The notes: generated by a model not told the origin, from the letters alone. Positions 22,991-34,900 are shown, counted from the first letter of the stretch. The stretch is 64,000 nt of DNA from Manis javanica (GCF_040802235.1 NC_133172.1:62813613-62877612), one strand, 5' to 3'. A program made the numbers and translations.

Positions 22991-24720
22991 GGTATGGCCA
23001 CTTCAGAGCCTGACTACACACCTGCGCTGAGGTTTCGCGTGGCTGTGCATGTCTGGGGGGCTCTGCTCAGTGCAGGCGTCCTCCCTGCCGTCTGCTCCCT
23101 GTCCGGCTTTGGTTGGTTTGTGCTTTTCACATCCTCACTTTTGCTTTATTCTTTTCACTCCCTGGCACACCTGCGAGTTCTGCACAGCTTCCCTGACACC
23201 AGCCATGTCAGACACTGCTCTACGCAGGGGGAAGGCGGTGCCCAAGCCCCTCAGCTCACCTCCATTGAAGTGTGATAAGTTAGCAGAAAAGCGAGGGACA
23301 ATAAGCCAGGGAGAAATAATTAATAGAAAGGAATGTCGCAATGAGTGGTGCAAACCGACTCAAGCACATCAAAATTTGGAACGCTATGTATTCTTTTTCT
23401 TTTCTTCTTTCAGTAGAACATTCTAGTTAAGTACTGAATTTGTCAAAGAGCAAAGACATGCATAAGGAAGGTTTTGAGTTTGGGGTTTGAGCTTTGCTTT
23501 CTTGAGGTGAAAAGGAAATAAGGCAGGTGTGTTGTGCGTGAGGGTCCCGCTCAGGGGTCCACCAGGGCACAGAGGGAGCCTCCTAGGAGCCCACAGGGTC
23601 AGTTCCTTGGCTCAGCCTCTGGATTCACGAGGGCCTTGGTGTTGCAAGGTTGCTTTGGGGATTGTTTAAAAGGTACCATGCACTTAGTTTCATTAGAATT
23701 ATGGGACAGGTTTCCTGAGTTCAGGTTTGATTATTTAAAAGCTGGAAGGGATCTGAAGAAATCATGTAGCTCAGTGATTCCCAGACCTATATCATATATC
23801 AACCCCAGCACACTTTTTAAAAATAGTGAATATTTTGTGATACTCCTCTTTTTATTCTGAAGTTTACAGAAAACATAACCTACCTAACACACCAATTGCA
23901 AAGAACAATGAATATAATGCCCGTAACATAAAAGAAAGGCCATTCCAAATAAAACAAAGCATTCGTAAGGTACATGTCCGTCTGGCCATATGAGACCCAG
24001 CAAAGTTGTCAGATGCCTGCCCGCAGAGAGTCATGGTGACACAGGTGTGTCACACGGAGGCTCAAATACCACAGAGGCGTTGCTGCTGGTAATGTGGCTT
24101 CCAAAATGGTGAGCATCTCTCAGTAAAGTTCCGAGCAGGAGAAATGAGGCGCTCCCCTTAACCACGTGGGAGTCTTGGAATGTCCAGTGTATATTATGGC
24201 TCTGCAAAAACAGGCCACAGAAAAGGGAGCCAGGTTCTAGACCCTCGCATTACAGGAGGATTTTTCATTTACTCCAAGGTCTGGCAGGACTCTGGAAAGT
24301 GGGATGATCGGGAAATACTTCATTTTAGGTGGCTGGCCCACTCACTGAACCCCTGCAGATTTCTAGAACACCCCCTAGGGGCAGCTGTGCCCCTGTTGAG
24401 GGCACTGATCTTGGGGTCCCCAGCTTTTAAGGTAAGCGGAATGAGGCTAGGAGGTGGGAAGGGGTTCACCATGCATCATGCAGCCTTGTAGCAGCAGGAA
24501 TGAGTCGGGGCACTTCTGGGGGACACAAGTGCCCAGGGACCCTGCCACCTGAGTGTAGAGAGGGCTTCCCTCCAGCCACAGAGGGCCCTCCTGGCACTCG
24601 GTCTTTCTTGCTGAGGGACGGCAGTGGTTGGAAAACAATCTTCCAGGAGCGGTCTCCCCTCAAGCCGCTGAGTCACGGAGCCAGTGCCGGGGAGGAGAAC
24701 AGGGGAACCAGAAACCTGGA
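22991..24720. other. Intergenic stretch, nothing assigned
   Basis: This includes AT-rich sequence around 23660-23980. I see no coding exon, RNA gene or clear repeat in 1.7 kb, although 23750-23860 could be a decayed element. Confidence 0.45.
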
Positions 24721-24724
24721 CTCA

Positions 24725-24889
24725 TGTTAAGACAGCAGAGGGCTCAGAACACATACTTTGGAAGCAGATGGATCTGAGACCACATCCCTGCTCCGCTGTC
24801 AGCAGCTATGTGCCCTCAGGCCAGCTGCATATTTGCTCTGTAAGCCTCAGTTTCTCATCTGTAAAATGGGATTAATAATATTTCCCAAG
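24725..24889 (+). mobile_element. MIR SINE, left part (interrupted)
   Basis: ACACATACTTTGGAAGCAGA, GCAGCTATGTGCCCTCAGGC and AGCCTCAGTTTCTCATCTGT then AAAATGGGATTAATAATA give MIR up to its 3' third, where foreign sequence begins at 24890. The MIR resumes at 25190. Confidence 0.8.
24873..24889 (+). repeat. Target-site duplication, left copy (retrocopy)
   Basis: TAATAATATTTCCCAAG is identical over 17 bases to 25173-25189. Confidence 0.85.
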
Positions 24890-25172
24890 GTGGCAAGCAG
24901 TGTCCGAGCTTTAAGAAGGGGGCTGACAGTTTCTGGCGGGTGGCGGTGTTGGAGGCGAGAGCTTGCTTAGCCAGGTAAGGGATTGCTCTTCTGAAGAATC
25001 TTTGCATTTAGTGATCAAGATGTGGAAGCTGATCTCTGAAAATACTCAGTATGTATCCTAATTGTTCATGGTATCATTGGAATTATAATTTGCATTTGAG
25101 CAGCAGTGTTCCCTATTGACTTATTGAGAAACAATAAAATATGCTTCTTGCTACCATAAAAAATAATAATAA
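24890..25172 (+). pseudogene. Probable short processed retrocopy inserted in a MIR
   Basis: This 283-bp segment interrupts a MIR and is bounded by TAATAATATTTCCCAAG at 24873-24889 and again at 25173-25189. It ends in an A-rich tract (CCATAAAAAATAATAATAA), and an AATAAA signal lies about 20 bp before that tract. A flanking duplication, a 3' polyadenylation signal and an A-rich tail together are hallmarks of L1-mediated retroposition of a cellular transcript. The pre-insertion context ATT/AATA suits the L1 endonuclease. The parent RNA is not recognised. A small open stretch around 25019-25060 (MWKLISENTQYVS) could be a fragment of a coding tail, but this is not established. It could instead be an uncharacterised SINE-like element. 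Confidence 0.7.
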
Positions 25173-25230
25173 TAATAATATTTCCCAAGCATAGGGTGGT
25201 TGGGCGTACTAAGCACAATGCCTGGATGAC
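25173..25230 (+). mobile_element. Right duplication copy and MIR remainder
   Basis: TAATAATATTTCCCAAG (25173-25189) is followed by CATAGGGTGGTTGGGCG and TAAGCACAATGCCTGGATGA, the 3' third of MIR. Deleting 24890-25189 restores one MIR. Confidence 0.75.
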
Positions 25231-25299
25231 ACGGGCAGTTGTGCTCTGTGATCACGAGATGTTTATAGGCTGCCGCAGCCCCTACTTTATTCACTTGAT

Positions 25300-25725
25300 T
25301 AGCGATTCATCAGTTTTTAGGATATTTGTACAGTTGGGCAGCCGTATTCACTAATTACAGAACGTTTCCGTCATCCCAGAAAGAAGCCCTGTCCCCACTG
25401 GTGGGCACTCCCGTTCCCTCCCTCCTCGGCCCTGGCATCGCTGATCCACTTTCTCTCTCTCTAGATTTGCCTGTTTTGGCATTTCACATAAATCCCATGA
25501 AATGTGGTACCTTTTGGCATCATACAACTCCTGGCCTTCGTTCCCAGCTTTTTTCACTCAGCACCATGATTTCGAGCTTCCTCCACATTGTAGCGTGTCA
25601 GTGCTACATTCCTTTTTATGGCTGAATAATATTCCTGTGTGTGGACAACCCACAGTCTAGTTACCAGTTAATGGGCACTTGTTTGATTCCCCCAACTTTC
25701 TGGTTATGATGAGTAAGGCTCCATT
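25300..25725 (-). mobile_element. Old L1 (L1M) fragment, antisense
   Basis: CATCCCAGAAAGAAGCCCTG, TTTGGCATTTCACATAAATC and TTTTTATGGCTGAATAATAT then TCCTGTGTGTGGAC are antisense L1M 3'-region landmarks. It is diverged and non-coding. Confidence 0.75.
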
Positions 25726-25829
25726 TTTAGGGCCCTGGCCCCTGGCCTGTCGTAGGTGCTGAAAGAGAACTAGCTGCACCTATTCCGAATCTGGGCCTTT
25801 GTCTGGGTGGAAGGACATGTGCGGCAGAC

Positions 25830-25985
25830 CTGGGCTTGAGTCTGACTCCATGTAAGTGCCTGTGTGCTTTAATGCTCTGAACTTCAGTTTCCTCTTCGAG
25901 CAAATGGACAGTTATGCGTCCATAAAATAAAGGCAGTGTTTGTACATGACTAGCCCATAGTGGGTATTCAACAAACAGTCTCCTA
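25830..25985 (+). mobile_element. MIR SINE
   Basis: ACCTGGGCTTGAGTCTGACT, CTCTGAACTTCAGTTTCCTC and TAGCCCATAGTGGGTATTCA then ACAAAC run in MIR order across the whole element. Confidence 0.75.
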
Positions 25986-26319
25986 TTTATTGAGGGCAAC
26001 CCCTTTGATGCTTGAATTATTACTCCCTGGCCAGAGCACGCATCCTTCCACCCTGCTGGAATTTACAGACTCTAGCTGGGTTCTGGAGAGGGTGCTCTGA
26101 GCTGGCTTTCAAGGGCTCATGAGAGCCAGTTGTGGGCATCTGTGGCTAAAATTGTAACATTCCATGTGGACAGAGTGGGCTCCAGATGCCCCCTCTTAAA
26201 GGACACTCATCCATTAGGACCCCACCCCCTCTTGATTGCTTCATCACAATGCGTTCAGCCATGGTGGGGGTTAGGCCTTCACCATGGGAATCTGGTTGGG
26301 GGAACACAGCTCAGTCTTG

Positions 26320-26520
26320 AGCAGGAGTAATAACATCTCTTACAGTTGTGAGAAGTAAATGAAGGAGTATCCGGTGCAGAGCTGTGGAGGAAGCGTAGGC
26401 AGTGTAATTAATTTTCATGCATTAATTTTATGTAAATGTTATGCAAATGTGTTAATGTAATGCGCGGAGCTGTTATTATTATCATTTACCGAGCGTGTAA
26501 CTACTCTGCTGCTATTTTAT
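26320..26520. other. AT-rich block with homeodomain and octamer-like motifs in a MIR-like context
   Basis: The left side (CTCTTACAGTTGTGAGAAGT then AAATGAAGG) and right side (CTGTTATTATTATCATTTAC) look like a MIR 3' half. Between them lies an AT-rich segment with TAATTAAT, CATTAATTTTATG and TATGCAAATG. It could be an expanded tail or a regulatory core; neither is proven. Confidence 0.35.
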
Positions 26521-26559
26521 GCACGTTATCAAACGTAAAAGAGAAACTTGGAAAGAATT

Positions 26560-27700
26560 AGATGAATTGAAGTTGAAGCTGTGATGTATCTTCCCACCCC
26601 TCCAGCGGACCATCCTGCATGCATGGAGGGGGGCACAAGTCCCACTATCCTGGGCTGGGGGCTCAGTCCTTCAGGCACACTCACAGCCCAGCTTCCTGAG
26701 CCCCTTTTCAGAGTTCCTGAATCAGCCTCTCTGGTGGTGGAGCCAGTATCCATATGTCCGTGGTGTCTGAGACACTGCCCTCTAGTCTGGTGGTTAAATA
26801 CCCAAGACCCACGTATACTCCTCAAGCTCCCTACCCCAGTCAAGGTCATACCCACACGTCTGAGTGACACTGCAGCTCTTACGTTCACTGAGCCAATACC
26901 CCAACCAGCCAGGCACCCCTGCCCCTTCTTCCCTTGAGACACAAACCATTTTGAGATTCAGTGTCACACGTAGGCCAGCACTTCCGGCTAAGGAGGGATG
27001 CGCCTGTGTTTCCGTGTCCAGCCTGCCCTTTAACCCTGGTGCCAGTTCTCCCACCCAGCACAACTGCCCAGCAGACTCAGCAATGCTGAGGCCCATCCCA
27101 GGAGAGGGTGTTCACCCCAGCAATGTGAACAGCACACTTTCTGATACCTTCCGTTCGTTTTTCCCTCCCTTTTCTCAATTTGCCATCCAGGCGGAATGCA
27201 GCCAGGCAGAGGGTCAATGTGGCTGTCCCCTGAGAGCTGCTTTTGGGAAAACTGGAGAGCCCAGCCGTGGAAAGCAAATTCACAGGTGCCCTTTGCCTCC
27301 CGGGAAGCATTTCCTAGCAGCCCAGCGGCCAGACAGGGTGGGAGGAAACCACTCCCAGATCTGATTTGCATTTTCATTCCTTGGCTAGGTCCTTGTTAAA
27401 ACTGTGCAGCTGGTGACCTCTGACCTTCCAGCCAGACTCCCTGAAAGCCAGCTCTTTCTGCAGCATCAGGATTAGAGGGAATGAAGATTCCTGCCTCCCT
27501 TCCCAACTCTTTCCCTTCCTCCTGCCTCCCTTCCTCTTTCTTCCTCTTTTGCTTCCGTTCATCTACTTGTAATTGGAAAATTAATGTATGCAAATGATTA
27601 ACGAAACCCAAACACACAGAAGGGTATGCCAAGAAGGAAGACTCTCCCCTCCAGATCTGCAGGGTGCAGACCCACCTTTCCAGTGCTAAGCAGAGTCATC
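26560..27700. other. Intergenic stretch, nothing assigned
   Basis: GC-moderate sequence with no gene or clear repeat. A short AT-rich patch at 27566-27608 contains TATGCAAATGATTAA. Confidence 0.4.
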
Positions 27701-28060
27701 GTTTCTTGCATGTATTTTCAGTCTCTATCCACATTTTGTGCGCACATGCGTGGACAGGGGCGTATGCGCATATATCCCACGTACATGCGTGCCCGTATAT
27801 ACACATGTGTTTGCAATTCATTATACGTTTCTTCTTACAGAAATGTTCTTTTCCCTCAATTTATCTAGCCTCAACTGTCCCGCATCAGCTGGGGCAGACT
27901 CTCCCCTTATGCTGTGCGACCATGTGCTAGTTGGTACATGGGCGTCATGTGAATTTACTCACTCCTTCCTCCCGACAGACATTGGGCCATCTCAGCCCTC
28001 GCTATAGTAAACAGAGCTGCACACCCATGGGACATGCCTCTGCACAGCCCTGCTGGTGCG
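27700..28060 (-). mobile_element. Old L1 fragment, antisense, with alternating purine-pyrimidine tract
   Basis: GGGCCATCTCAGCCCTCGCT then ATAGTAAACAGAGCTGCACA resembles the antisense L1M 3' region. The left part, 27736-27810, is CA/TG/CG-alternating (for example GTATGCGCATATAT). Confidence 0.5.
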
Positions 28061-28311
28061 TCAAGATCTCCGTCGTCAGCGCTGAGAGCCGTCCTGTCAC
28101 TGCCTTCCAAGGGGCTGCCCCACTCATGCTCCTGCCCAGGGAAATGTGTCAGATCAATACCCTGCTCCTGACACCGGTGGGGCACCTGGTGCCTGGAGCT
28201 CCCTCTCACCAGAAAGCAAGAGCGTTCTGTTTTTCAAATGGCCTACCCACAAAATCTGCCGCCTCAGCCTTAGTTTGGGAATGTGAGCCCTTCCCTGGAA
28301 ACACTGTTATT

Positions 28312-28332
28312 AAAAAAAAAAAAAAAAAAAAA
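28312..28332 (+). repeat. Poly(A) tract, 21 A
   Basis: An uninterrupted run of 21 A follows CACTGTTATT. It could be the tail of a retroposed sequence, but I find no flanking duplication and cannot name the body. Confidence 0.8.
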
Positions 28333-31295
28333 GCACCAGTAGAAAGGGCATCCTTAGAGTGTGGACAGGACCACTGCCTGCTGGAAGGAGGCTGGGGACC
28401 AGAGCCCCAGATGCCAGCCCTCAATTCCGCCAGAGCTCACCCAGCAAAGTCAGGACTGTCAGTGGGCACCATCCTTGCCAGCACGGACAGCAGAGCTCCA
28501 TGGCTGCCCCTCTGAGCTTCCAGGCCCCAGGTCACCGGAAGTGACTTGACCCTCTCCACCCGCTGCCCCAGCCCTGTGCAGCCAGCTTGGGTCTTCCCAT
28601 CTCTGCTACTGCAGATGAGATGGAACAAGCCCTGTTCTCTGAAGCAGAAATGGCTGCCGAGTGGGGCAAGGCCGTCCTGGCCCCGCTGGGTGGAGTCAGG
28701 CTCGGCCTGCAGGTGTCTATCTCCCACGGGTGGTAGCCCTGCCCACCGGCCACTGTGAACTGCCCCGCCAAGCCTACCTCCTTCCCACACCATCCACACC
28801 GCAAGGACTGATCTAGAAATTATTTATAGACCCAAACTCCACAGAAACCATTGTGTCTGCTGTTGCTGTGGCAACGGGGATGTGGAGCGGGCTCAGGCTT
28901 GAAGGGCCTTGGAGGCCAGCGAAGGCGGTCGGTTTCCACCCCAGAGTCGGCGGCTCTCACGCACTGTCAGGGTCACCTGAATGAAAGGAGGCTTTTAGCC
29001 ACACTTCCAGTGGGGGGACTGGCTCCTGTCCCGGAAAGCACACCACCTGGGGGTGCAGCTGCTGGCTGGCTGGTGGGTTTTGTTCAGACCTCTTGACGAA
29101 ATCACCCAGAACGATGTCCCCAAGCCTGGCAGAGTGCCGGCCAGCCAGGGAGCCTCTCGGGAGTCCGGCTTCTCCCAGCAGACCAGCTGCGCCGGGCCCC
29201 TTCGAGGGTGAGACCCAGGAATCTGGATTTTACTTTCAGGATGGGTGGGAATTTATGGGACTCAGTGATCTAAACCTGAAAGGATTTTGCAAATGCCCGC
29301 TCTCGCCCACTTTCATTAGCTTCTTGATTTCCTTCCGGTTTTCTGCACGGATATGCCAACACATACACATCTCCTCTCCCCTTTCAAACAGTAAGGGTCC
29401 CATATCCGCTCTGAGGCACCTTGCTTTTCCCACTTAGCAGTGTATTTAAAGGTGTCCCCCCGTCAGCAGCTGCTGCACCTGCGGCTCTCTCCCTTTTTGC
29501 TGTAGCTGCGTCGCACTGCTTCCCTTGTGCAATGTACCAGGGAATCTGTGCGCTTACCCGGGTCTTTTTAGGACAAGTTGCCCAGAAGCAGATCCTAACA
29601 TGGAGATCTGTTATCAAGTGAATCTCGGGGAGGCGTTCCCTTGGGAAACAGGTGCAGGAGGGAGGGTAGCAGGACAGGAGGGAAGGAAGCCACACGGACG
29701 CCTGGGGAGCAGGTTTTCGCCCTCCACCCAAGCCCACTCTCTTGGTGAAGGGCCCCCTGGAGTGACACATATTTCCAGACAATCCCACCCTTGGGGACCC
29801 TGTGGCCTGCAAGAGCCAAGGGCCCTGCTCGGAGCAGGAGCTACAGGCACCAGCCGCGGGAGGTGTCAACACACCAAAGCTTCAGATGCACAACCATGGT
29901 CCAGAAGGATCCCGGAGATCTGGGAGGAGCCTGGACTCTGTCCACTATGCCGATGAAACGGATTCTGTTACGTCTGGTGCAGACAGGTGGCTCCTGAGCA
30001 GCTGGGAGTTGGGGGCAAAGGCCCTCCCCTAGCTCAGGGGCCCCCTATGGACCTGCCATCGTCTATCCACGAAAAGTAAGAGGGTCCCAGGTGTGAAGCA
30101 GTGCTTGCTTCCTCCAGACCAGGTGCCCAGCAGGGGCAGCCAAACACCTGGCCCTGCATCCTCACTGCCCTGCTACGTGCACCCCCAGATAAGGCCTCCC
30201 CTCTGCACCCCAAGCCCTGGTGACTGCCGAGCACTGCTGTAGAGATCCCTCTAGTCTTCAGCACATTGTATTTACCTGTTTGTGTATTCAGCATAAAACA
30301 TGTTTATCAGTATTAACTTTGTAATTGATTCCCCACATTTGATACGAAGCTTTAAGGTCTTTGGGATAAGCAGCATCTTTGAAAGTGCTGCGTAGATGGC
30401 ATCATCTGAGGCCTCTCACAGCCTCTGCTGTCGCGTTCTGCTGCTGACCACGTTGGCCTGCTGTGTGTGGTCTCCAAATCATCCTGCAAGTGGAGGCTTG
30501 AGCACCGGCAGGGCTGTGGGGTCCTGTGTGAGCTGCGTGTTTCCCAGCAGAGATGCATTTCTGTAAGGGGTTCCTTGTCAGGATTCCCGACTCTTCCTTG
30601 TCTATGGCCAACCTCATCTGCATTCCCAATCCTGAGCCAATCTTGTCCTTGGCAGGAAGGGGCCCTCGTCTTCTCCTGCATTGCCTTCGAGCCCATGAGG
30701 GAGGTGGGGCCTGAGCCCCGCTACGGGGTCTCTCTCTGCAAATTAGAAAAAGGGACTCCTTATCTGCACTGGCTAGAAGGACACGGCCTTCTTTGGTGGA
30801 GGGAGGAAGGATGCTAAAGTTCCCATGGTGAAGGGACAAAATCCGTCTGGGCTGCCGTGCACCTGTGCAGCCTGGTGTACCTAGGATACCCATTTGGGGT
30901 CTCTAACAAAGAAAACCAAAGTAGCAGAGGTGGAAGCTTCTTCTCCGTCTCTCTTATATGAGGGTCAGGTGGAATCCCTGCACCCCTCAGTGGTCACCGT
31001 CCAGTCCCCACCTGCTGCTTTTCTTCTCACGCTACAGGCCGGGCCTCCAGTGGAGCGCTACATACAGGACGGTCCTGGGCATGGCAGGGCAGCCGGAGAC
31101 CCTGCCCTGGAATGCTGCCTCCGAGGCCTTGGCCCACGCCCTGGGCAGCACCGAGGCTGGGATGGCCCTTCTGGGTGTCCCACTCAAGGGCGAGGGCTGG
31201 ACTTTGTGTCCCCACGTGGCCCAGGGTAGGTGGGTCTGGGCAAGGCAGGTATTTGCAAAGAGGGCTGTATCCCAGCAGCAGGGGAGCGAGTCCTT
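28333..31295. other. Intergenic stretch with weak old-repeat signals
   Basis: About 28960-29235 weakly resembles a MER5-type element (GAGACCCAGGAATCTGGATT then TTACT). About 29560-29900 may be an old LTR or other repeat that I cannot assign. No coding exon or RNA gene is recognised; ORFs up to ~160 codons here are GC artefacts. Confidence 0.35.
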
Positions 31296-31299
31296 GGGT

Positions 31300-32160
31300 C
31301 CTGAAGGGTAGCCCAGGTGCTGAAGCGCGGTGCTCACCACTCACACAGGGCCTAAGTAGGCAGGCTGCGCCCCAGCCAGCAGGAAGGGGAAGGAGTGGGG
31401 GGGCACACCCCAGTCTTTATGGACTCGTTCAGGAGTCGCACACATCACCTCTGCTCACATGGCCTGGCCAGAGCTCAGTCACATGGCCACATCTCCCGCA
31501 AGGGGGCCAGGAGGGCAGGGCTTACTGTGGGCACCGTGACCTGTCAGAAGCAGTGGGGAGATCCTGACAGTGGGCCCCTGCCCGGCTGCCCAGCGCCCAG
31601 GTGGTGTGTAAACTGATGGTGAGCACGGGGTGAGGCCTGCCTGTCCGCTGCAGGTGGGAAGGTGGGGGGTCCTCTCAAGGAGGACTCAGAAGGATTACGT
31701 GTGCCAGGTTTCTGTGACTGTAACAAATGACCACAAACCTAGCCGCTTCACACAACAGCGAGGTACTGTCTCACAGCGTCCCAGGGTCAGAGTTCAGGTG
31801 TGGCCAAGCCCCTCCTCTGCTCAGGATGTAGCCGGGGTGTCTCCTCCGGAGGCGCGACTGGGAAGGACCTGCTTCCAAGCCCACCCAAGCTGGAAGTATC
31901 GACTCCCTTGTGGTTGAAGACCAAGGGCCTCCCTTTATCACCGGGTCTCAGCTGGAGGCTACAGTCGGGTTGCGGAGGTGCCCATAGTTCCCTGCCTGGC
32001 GGCCCTCTCCATGGACCTCGGACAGCACGGCTGTCTACTTCGTCAAGGCCAGAAGACCCTCTCTCACTCCGCCCATGGAGACCGTCTCATACGGAGGTGC
32101 CATTGTGGGAAGGACACCATATCCTGTGGGCTGGAAGTCCCACCCGCTCTTTGGGGGGGG
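31300..32160 (-). mobile_element. Old repeat fragment followed by antisense MaLR-type LTR
   Basis: About 31430-31520 shares GCTCAGTCACATGGCCACAT with the family at 20465. About 31700-32160 reads TTTCTGTGACTGTAACAAAT then GACCACAAACC, GGAGGCGCGACTGGGAAGGA and CCTGCCTGGCGGCCCTCTCC. This is an antisense MaLR-like LTR parallel to 52130. Confidence 0.55.
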
Positions 32161-32424
32161 TGTCTGCCGCGGCATGAGATGGGAGAGCCGATGCCGAAGT
32201 CTAAGGCCTGCATTCCAGACCCGCTCCCCTGCCCACCCCCCGTTGCTGCCCTGACCTGGGACAGGCCATCGCCTTCTCTGGGCCCCAAGGACCCACTCCG
32301 CACAGCAGGGCAGCAGAGCTCAGTGATCATTCACCTCAGCATTCAAACAGAGGCACTTTTTCTCTTATGGTCAAAAAAGTAGGTTTAGCAATTCTGCTTT
32401 TTGTGTGAATATAAGAGTGCTCCC

Positions 32425-32600
32425 AAGTGCACTGTAGCAGCTAACAACGACTAAGAACTTGCCGTGGGTCAGCCGTTGCACGTCTGTGGTCCTCCCAACA
32501 ACTTGGCAAGGGTGGGACTCTGCTCTGTGGGCCAGGAAACCTGACCCAGAGAGGCTGAGGGACCTGCCAAAGCGGCCCGACCAGAACATGGCACGGCTGG
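32425..32600 (-). mobile_element. MIR-type SINE, antisense
   Basis: CCAGGAAACCTGACCCAGAG then AGGCTGAGGGACCTGCC is antisense MIR core, with CTAAGAACTTGCCGTGGGTC at its left like a MIR3 3' end. Confidence 0.6.
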
Positions 32601-33925
32601 GCCCTCGGCCTGGGCAGGCCAGACGTCAAAGCCCGCGTCCTTCGATGTCACCCTCTGTGTCTCGTTGGCAGCTGTCACTCCTCTCTAATGGAATCTAACT
32701 TCCCAGCAGGTGGGGTGGGGGTGGGAGGAGGCTGCCTCCTTTGACCTCCTTAAAGGGCCTGGGAGGACCGGCCGGCCGCTCCCTGTACCCTGCAGCCTTC
32801 AGCGCTCAGATGGGAGCAGGGCCAGGGGAGCAATGGGATGTCTGACTCCCTGGTGGCAAGGCGGACCCTCGGTGTATAGTGTGCTGGCCGTCACTGTGAA
32901 CCCCATCTCAGGGACAGCCATGACCCGACAGGGGTGCAGTCGCCTGTGAAACCTGCCAGGCCTTTCTGACTTCTGCTGGGGCTTCCATCTCCTTGCGCAG
33001 GACTTCAGGGCTCTGGAGGAGGGAGGGCGGCCCTTGGCCTGCCAGCCCAGAAGGGCACGGCATACTCACCGAGGATGACGGCAGGGGGGCATTACAGGGT
33101 GTGATTTACAGTGATGGGAGTGGGCATGGGCCGCGGAGTTATTCAGTGACCCCAGGGGACAGAGACAGAGGTGCTGCCCCTGGGGGACCTGGAGGGGGGA
33201 ATGCGCCAAGCCCATAGCCTGGAGAGTGTACGACGTTCAAGGGCACAACCCCGGCCAGGGCAACTGCAGGAAGGATCCAGAGGAGAACACACAGCCTTCC
33301 TCTGCCTTCATACTGACTCCATACCAGGGTGCCCCATGGGCAACTGGAAGCCAGGGAGCAGGGGTGCCCATTTCTGCAGAAAGTACAGGTCAACAACCTG
33401 GGCGGAGAGCAGGGCGGCCAAGGGTGGGGCATGATGCAGTGGTCGCACTGTGCGGTGACAGCCCTCTGAGCGGGGGCTGCTGGCAGGACGTTTGAGCAGG
33501 GTGTCTAGAGTGGGCACTTGTGTCAAGTTTTGGGGCACTTGTCTGGCAGGCTAAGAAATGTGGCCAAAATCACAAAAGTGAGCAAGTAACAAAGCCGGTG
33601 TGTGAGTCAGGGCTCTCCCACCTGGCCTGGAGCTGGTGTGCAGGAGGGAGGCCTGGGGAGAGCAGAGCTGTGTGTGAGGGTGGAGGAGCTTCTGGGGTTG
33701 GGGAGTGGGTCCAGGAAGGGATGAAGAGGGATGGGCTGGAGGACGAAGGAAGCAGCCTGTGCGGAAGGCAGGAGGCTGGGGGTGAGGGCCAGTCTGGGGG
33801 AGGCAGTAAACAGGTGTGTGACTGCAAAGGGCAAAACCTATGAAATGCATAAAGAAAAGCCGTGTCTTTGCCACTCTCGGGTAGGGGGTGACCTCCTTAA
33901 CAGGACCCCCAAAGCACAGACCATA
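32601..33925. other. Intergenic stretch, nothing assigned
   Basis: GC-rich unique-looking sequence. No gene, RNA or tandem repeat is recognised. Confidence 0.4.
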
Positions 33926-33929
33926 GAGG

Positions 33930-34530
33930 AAATTGTTGATGGCTTTGTATTAAAAATGTAAAAACTTCTGCTCAGAAAACACTCCTGTAAATAAGACAAA
34001 AACATAAGGAGCAAATTAAAAGTCATTTACAGTATGTGACTAACAAGAGATTAGCATCCGGACTGTCTAAAGAGCTTGTGCACATCTGAACGTAAAAGAC
34101 AGGTGACCAGATAGGAAAACAGGCAGAGGGCAAAGGAGAGAAATGCGTGCAGCGTGCAGGACTTTGCTGTCAGCAGGAATTCGCAAACCAAACCACAAGC
34201 CGCACCAGGCCAGGAGAGGAGAAGCAGTGTCTGGCAGTTTCCTGCAGAGAGAGGCCCTGCATGCAGCATCCAGCATGCAGGGGAGCAGAAGCCACACATG
34301 TGCGGGGTCCTGGTGGTACTTTGAGTATGGGCTACAGAAGAACGCTCACAAACGTGCAAAGACGCGTCCATGAACATTCACAGCCACCTGGAAGTGTCCA
34401 TCAGCCGGCAGGATGGCTGATTTAGGGCGGACCCGTGGAGCTGGAGCCATTGCAGTAGATGAACTCCAGGTGATAAGTCTCGGAGGCATAGCATTGAGTC
34501 AAAAACGGCTGAATGGCGAGTGTGACACAG
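33930..34530 (+). mobile_element. Old L1 fragment, sense
   Basis: GATTAGCATCCGGACTGTCT then AAAGAGCTTGTGCACATC, AGATAGGAAAACAGGCAGAG then GGCAAAGG and GAAGTGTCCATCAGCCGGCA then GGATGGCTG follow the order of the ORF2 3' half of a very old L1. The coding frame is destroyed. Confidence 0.6.
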
Positions 34531-34654
34531 CACTGCTTCCATGGCGCTGGACAGGATGCCCAGGATGGGTGGCCTCGGGGTGGCCCAGGAGGTGTTTGTG
34601 GCCCTCGGATGCAGCCCACCCCTGCCGCTCCCCAACCACCCGTCAGTAAGTGCC

Positions 34655-34900
34655 CCAGTGGGTGTGCGTGCTGGTGTGGGTCTGCACATGCCAGGGGTGG
34701 TGACGTGAGTGTGCAAGTGTGTGCATCTACAGAGTGATGTGTTTATGTGCGTATATGGTTGTGTGTGAGTGTGTGACGATGTGGGTTCGTGTGCATGTAG
34801 GTGAAGGTGTGTGTGAGCAGGGTGTGATGCACGTGAATATGTGGGTGATGTGACAGTAGGTGTGTGCGAGCAGTGTGACAATGGCTGCAGTGCGAGCAGC
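34655..34900. repeat. TG-rich imperfect repeat
   Basis: About 245 bases are dominated by TG/GTGTG runs with interruptions (GTGTGTGAGTGTGTGACGAT, GGTGTGTGTGAGCAGG). It alternates purine and pyrimidine over long tracts. A 268-codon minus-strand ORF crosses it as low-complexity His/Thr-rich sequence. Confidence 0.8.

Noticed and set aside
28261-28340. Poly(A) at 28312 taken as the end of a processed pseudogene
   Set aside because: No polyadenylation signal in the expected place and no flanking duplication could be found.
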